Shown here: one piece after another, positions 13,030-14,826 of the stretch
How positions within the stretch are numbered: the stretch's first letter is position 1
Layout: every line of letters begins with the position of its first letter
DNA from: an uncultured Prevotella sp.
GTDB taxonomy: Bacteria; Bacteroidota; Bacteroidia; Bacteroidales; Bacteroidaceae
Assembly (NCBI GenBank): GCA_900762125.1
Contig: CAAFFL010000038.1
Span: forward strand, 1 to 14,826
DNA: 14,826 nucleotides
Direction of reading: 5' to 3'
Position numbers and translations under genes: made by a program
The notes under the pieces: model-generated
Database searches by the model: none
What the model was told of the DNA's origin: nothing
Seen by the model: only the letters and a program-made list of their open reading frames with translations

Positions 13030-14022
13030 CGGTACCTCAATCTTGTTGACGATCTTGCTGACGATCTCCTCGCTGGAGACGTTGCTGGCCTCAGCCTCAT
13101 AGCTCAGGCCGATGCGGTGGCGCAGCACGTCGTGAGCCACGGCACGCACATCCTCGGGCACCACATAGCCACGGTGCTTGATGAACGCGTAGGCACGGGC
13201 AGCCTTGGCGAGATTGATGCTCGCACGCGGAGAACCACCGAAGGTGATGAGGTCCTTCAGCTCGCCGAGGCCATAGCGGTCGGGATAACGGCTGGCAAAG
13301 ACGATGTCGGCGATATACTTCTCGATCTTCTCGTCGATGTACACCTGGTTGACGACCTCGCGGGCCTTGATGATCTCCTGGGCGTTGGTGACCGGCGTGA
13401 CGGTGGGCAGCGACGGGGTGAGGTTCTCGCGGATGATGGCCTTCTCCTCGTCGAGCGTCGGATAGTCGATGATGACCTTCAGCATGAAACGGTCCACCTG
13501 TGCCTCAGGCAACTGATAGGTGCCCTCCTGCTCGATGGGGTTTTGCGTGGCAAGGACGAGGAACGGCTTCGGCAGCTGGAACGTCTGCTCGCCGATGGTC
13601 ACCTGATGCTCCTGCATGGCCTCGAGCAATGCGCTCTGCACCTTGGCGGGAGCACGGTTGATCTCGTCGGCGAGGACAAAGTTGGCGAAGACGGGACCCT
13701 TCTTCACGTGGAAGGCCTCGTCTTTCTGCGAATAGATCTGCGTGCCGATGACGTCGGCTGGCAGCAGGTCGGGGGTAAACTGTATGCGGCTGAAGTCGGC
13801 GTCGACGAGCCTTGCCAATGTCTTGATGGCGAGCGTCTTCGCCAGTCCGGGCACACCTTCGAGGAGGATATGTCCATCGCTCAGCAAGGAGATGATGAGT
13901 GAGTCGATGAGATGCTTCTGTCCGACGATGACCTGGTTCATTCCGGCGGTGAGATTCGTTACAAAAGCACTCTGCTGCTCTATCAGGATGTTCAGTTCTC
14001 TAATGTCTACTGATTCTGCCAT
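13027..14022 (-). CDS. moxR: MoxR-family AAA+ ATPase, first gene of the bat operon
   Basis: A 331-residue cytoplasmic ATPase of the MoxR branch of AAA+ proteins. Visible motifs: Walker A GVPGLAKT (56-63, K62), Walker B VLADEIN (116-122, D119-E120), the MoxR signature NRAPAKVQSALLEAMQEHQV (122-141), sensor 1 ATQNP (158-162, N161), arginine-finger region EAQVDRF (173-179, R178) and sensor 2 GGSPRASINL (262-271, R266). MoxR proteins are believed to remodel or load metal onto VWA-domain partners using ATP. The partners here are probably the DUF58 protein, BatA and BatB encoded just downstream. It is the first gene after the predicted promoter and has a short leader of about 30 nt. There is no Shine-Dalgarno sequence before ATG 14022, as usual for this phylum. 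Confidence 0.95.
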   Translation of the reverse strand: MAESVDIRELNILIEQQSAFVTNLTAGMNQVIVGQKHLIDSLIISLLSDGHILLEGVPGLAKTLAIKTLARLVDADFSRIQFTPDLLPADVIGTQIYSQKDEAFHVKKGPVFANFVLADEINRAPAKVQSALLEAMQEHQVTIGEQTFQLPKPFLVLATQNPIEQEGTYQLPEAQVDRFMLKVIIDYPTLDEEKAIIRENLTPSLPTVTPVTNAQEIIKAREVVNQVYIDEKIEKYIADIVFASRYPDRYGLGELKDLITFGGSPRASINLAKAARAYAFIKHRGYVVPEDVRAVAHDVLRHRIGLSYEAEASNVSSEEIVSKIVNKIEVP

Positions 14023-14025
14023 AAT

Positions 14026-14056
14026 CGTTAAAATATTGCTGTTGTTTATTTTAACG
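14026..14056. promoter_or_regulatory. Perfect 10-bp inverted repeat between the bat promoter and start codon
   Basis: CGTTAAAATA (14026-14035) and TATTTTAACG (14047-14056) are perfect inverted copies separated by 11 bp, with arm centres 21 bp apart, about two turns of DNA. The right arm begins one base downstream of the -7 box and should cover the transcription start; the left arm ends 3 bp before the start codon. Most easily read as an operator; a leader hairpin is the alternative, though only part of the upstream arm would be in the transcript. Confidence 0.6.
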
Positions 14057-14057
14057 G

Positions 14058-14065
14058 CAAAAGTA
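14058..14065 (-). promoter_or_regulatory. Predicted -7 box (TAnnTTTG) of the bat operon
   Basis: On the minus strand the sequence TACTTTTG matches the Bacteroidota primary-sigma -7 consensus TAnnTTTG at every defined base. It is 36 bp upstream of the moxR start codon, which puts transcription start near 14051-14053. A matching -33 TTTG is not seen at the usual 19-21 bp spacing (the sequence there is TTCTCTG), so the promoter may be weak or activator-dependent. Confidence 0.7.
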
Positions 14066-14077
14066 CGACATTATCTA

Positions 14078-14101
14078 TAGAACAGAGAATCTGCGGTTCT
14101 A
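14078..14101. promoter_or_regulatory. Small inverted repeat over the -33 region of the bat promoter
   Basis: TAGAAC (14078-14083) and GTTCTA (14096-14101), with a 12-bp spacer, lie at about -26 to -49 from the predicted start. Position fits an activator or repressor site, but a 6-bp arm can occur by chance. Confidence 0.35.
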
Positions 14102-14196
14102 AATAATATTAAAAATGTTTCAGAAACGCTATAATTTAAGAACTTTTAGGGCCAGCAACAGTTGTTGTAACTATTCAGCGATAGGGCATGACAAGT

Positions 14197-14222
14197 TTTC
14201 AAGCCTCAAATAAGGCTTGAAT
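14197..14222. repeat. Hairpin at the 3' end of the IS66 transposase gene
   Basis: TTCAAGCCT (14198-14206) and AGGCTTGAA (14213-14221) form a perfect 9-bp stem with a 6-nt loop that includes the stop codon. No U-run follows on the minus strand, so it is a weak terminator candidate; it might limit read-through between the element and its neighbours. Confidence 0.45.
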
Positions 14223-14826
14223 TGCATTGAATGGAGTCTTGTTGTGTTTCTTTGCAGTTTCAACGATTGAATGTAATTCGAGAAATGCGTCAGCTCCAAA
14301 ATCAGAACGGAATGTGCAGGAGTTCTTCAACTTGATTTTCAACTTACGTATTCCACGCTCACTTCCATTATTGTCAGATGGTATCATTGGGTCTTCAAGG
14401 AAATTGAAGATGTAGTCACGGCATTTTATCAGACCCTTTTTGAGTGTTTCAAACTTCTTGCCAAAATTGCAGATGTTCAGTTTGAGCAGGTTGTCTAAAC
14501 GTTCCAGCCACGATGCCTTGGGTATTATCGCAGATGGATTCGAGTTTCCCTCATGTATGGCTTCACGGAACAAGTTTGCTATCTTGTCGGACCAATCCTG
14601 CTTGTCGTTCAATTCTGACAAATACTGCAACTCTCGCAGCAGGTGTGCCATACAAACTTGATGGTTGAGGAATTGAAGTTCAAAGTATGCGCTATGGCGG
14701 TCTGTTACAGCTGTCATTCGTTCCAAACTGTCGCCAAACTTGTCCGCCAACACTTTTGAGTTTCTGCCATCAGCCCGAAAGAGTAAGGTGTAATAAATTG
14801 TCTGCGCTATCCATGCCCAGTCAAGA
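14199..14826 (-). CDS. IS66-family transposase, 5' end outside the window
   Basis: The frame is open from the right edge to the stop codon at 14199 (about 208 residues visible). A GTG at 14753 is internal and not the true start, because the upstream codons continue the family sequence (LDWAWIAQTIYYTLLFRADG...). Visible IS66 DDE features are TDRHSAYF with the second acidic residue, CMAHLLRELQYL corresponding to the CxxH-type element, and DNNGSERGIRKLKIKLKNS with the catalytic glutamate. The C-terminal HNKTPFNAIQALFEA is also typical of this family. It catalyses transposition of its own element by a DDE mechanism. Missing here are the N-terminal zinc-finger and helix-turn-helix regions and the small accessory genes of IS66 elements. 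No frameshift or stop occurs in the visible part, so it may be intact. Confidence 0.92.
   Translation of the reverse strand, partial: LDWAWIAQTIYYTLLFRADGRNSKVLADKFGDSLERMTAVTDRHSAYFELQFLNHQVCMAHLLRELQYLSELNDKQDWSDKIANLFREAIHEGNSNPSAIIPKASWLERLDNLLKLNICNFGKKFETLKKGLIKCRDYIFNFLEDPMIPSDNNGSERGIRKLKIKLKNSCTFRSDFGADAFLELHSIVETAKKHNKTPFNAIQALFEA

Larger units (their letters stand above)
14167..14826 (-). mobile_element. IS66-family insertion sequence, one end and 3' part of transposase
   Basis: The transposase gene enters from the right edge and stops at 14199. An abrupt shift to AT-rich sequence supports foreign origin. The element end is placed at 14167 because GTAACTATTCAG there begins with GTAA, the usual first bases of IS66 terminal repeats. 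The family makes 8-bp target duplications; CAGTTGTT (14159-14166) would be this side's copy. The other end is outside the window, so both the terminal repeat and the duplication are unconfirmed. Confidence 0.7.

Noticed and set aside
14199..14753. IS66 transposase starting at GTG 14753
   Set aside because: The frame stays open to the window edge and the upstream codons continue family-like sequence, so this is an internal codon of a gene truncated by the window.

Overview
The window looks like chromosome of a GC-rich member of the Bacteroidota, most like the Prevotellaceae. The evidence is a complete Bat (Bacteroides aerotolerance) gene cluster, a DUF2027-Smr protein, a TAnnTTTG-type promoter box, near absence of Shine-Dalgarno sequences, and intergenic repeats of kinds often seen in that phylum. 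The genus is an inference from the sequence. Every gene found lies on the minus strand, so transcription runs from right to left.

Layout in order of transcription. (1) 14826-14167: the 3' part of an IS66-family insertion sequence, visibly more AT-rich than the rest, entering from the right edge. (2) 14166-14023: a leader of about 144 bp with a good -7 box, a perfect 10-bp inverted repeat between that box and the start codon, and a second, smaller inverted repeat over the -26 to -49 region. (3) 14022-5464: eight genes in the Bat order: MoxR-type AAA+ ATPase, DUF58 protein, a BatD-like membrane protein, batA, batB, batC, batD, batE. Two of the gene junctions carry 7-bp tandem repeats that run into the upstream stop codon. 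(4) 5457-3419: a PAP2-type phosphatase (6 bp after batE) and a long QueA-like protein, probably the distal part of the same transcript. (5) 3418-3106: 313 bp without a gene, full of short repeats. (6) 3105-1876: a DUF2027-Smr protein. (7) 1875-1775: a spacer holding a two-sided terminator-like hairpin. (8) 1774 to the left edge: glutamine-dependent NAD+ synthetase, cut by the window before its C-terminus.

How the genes fit together. MoxR ATPases are typically encoded beside DUF58 and VWA-domain proteins and are thought to act on them as chaperone-like remodelling factors. Here MoxR and DUF58 are soluble. BatA and BatB are membrane-anchored VWA proteins with complete MIDAS motifs. BatD and the BatD-like protein have large exported domains and cytoplasmic helical domains, and BatC and BatE supply TPR scaffolds. 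This points to an envelope complex linked to stress or oxygen tolerance whose biochemical activity is still not established.

No tRNA, rRNA, CRISPR array or known riboswitch was recognised. The Bat system is already known. The less described material is in the non-coding DNA (the promoter inverted repeats, the heptamer repeats at stop codons, the repeat-rich 3.1-3.4 kb gap) and in the duplication relating the BatD-like protein to BatD.
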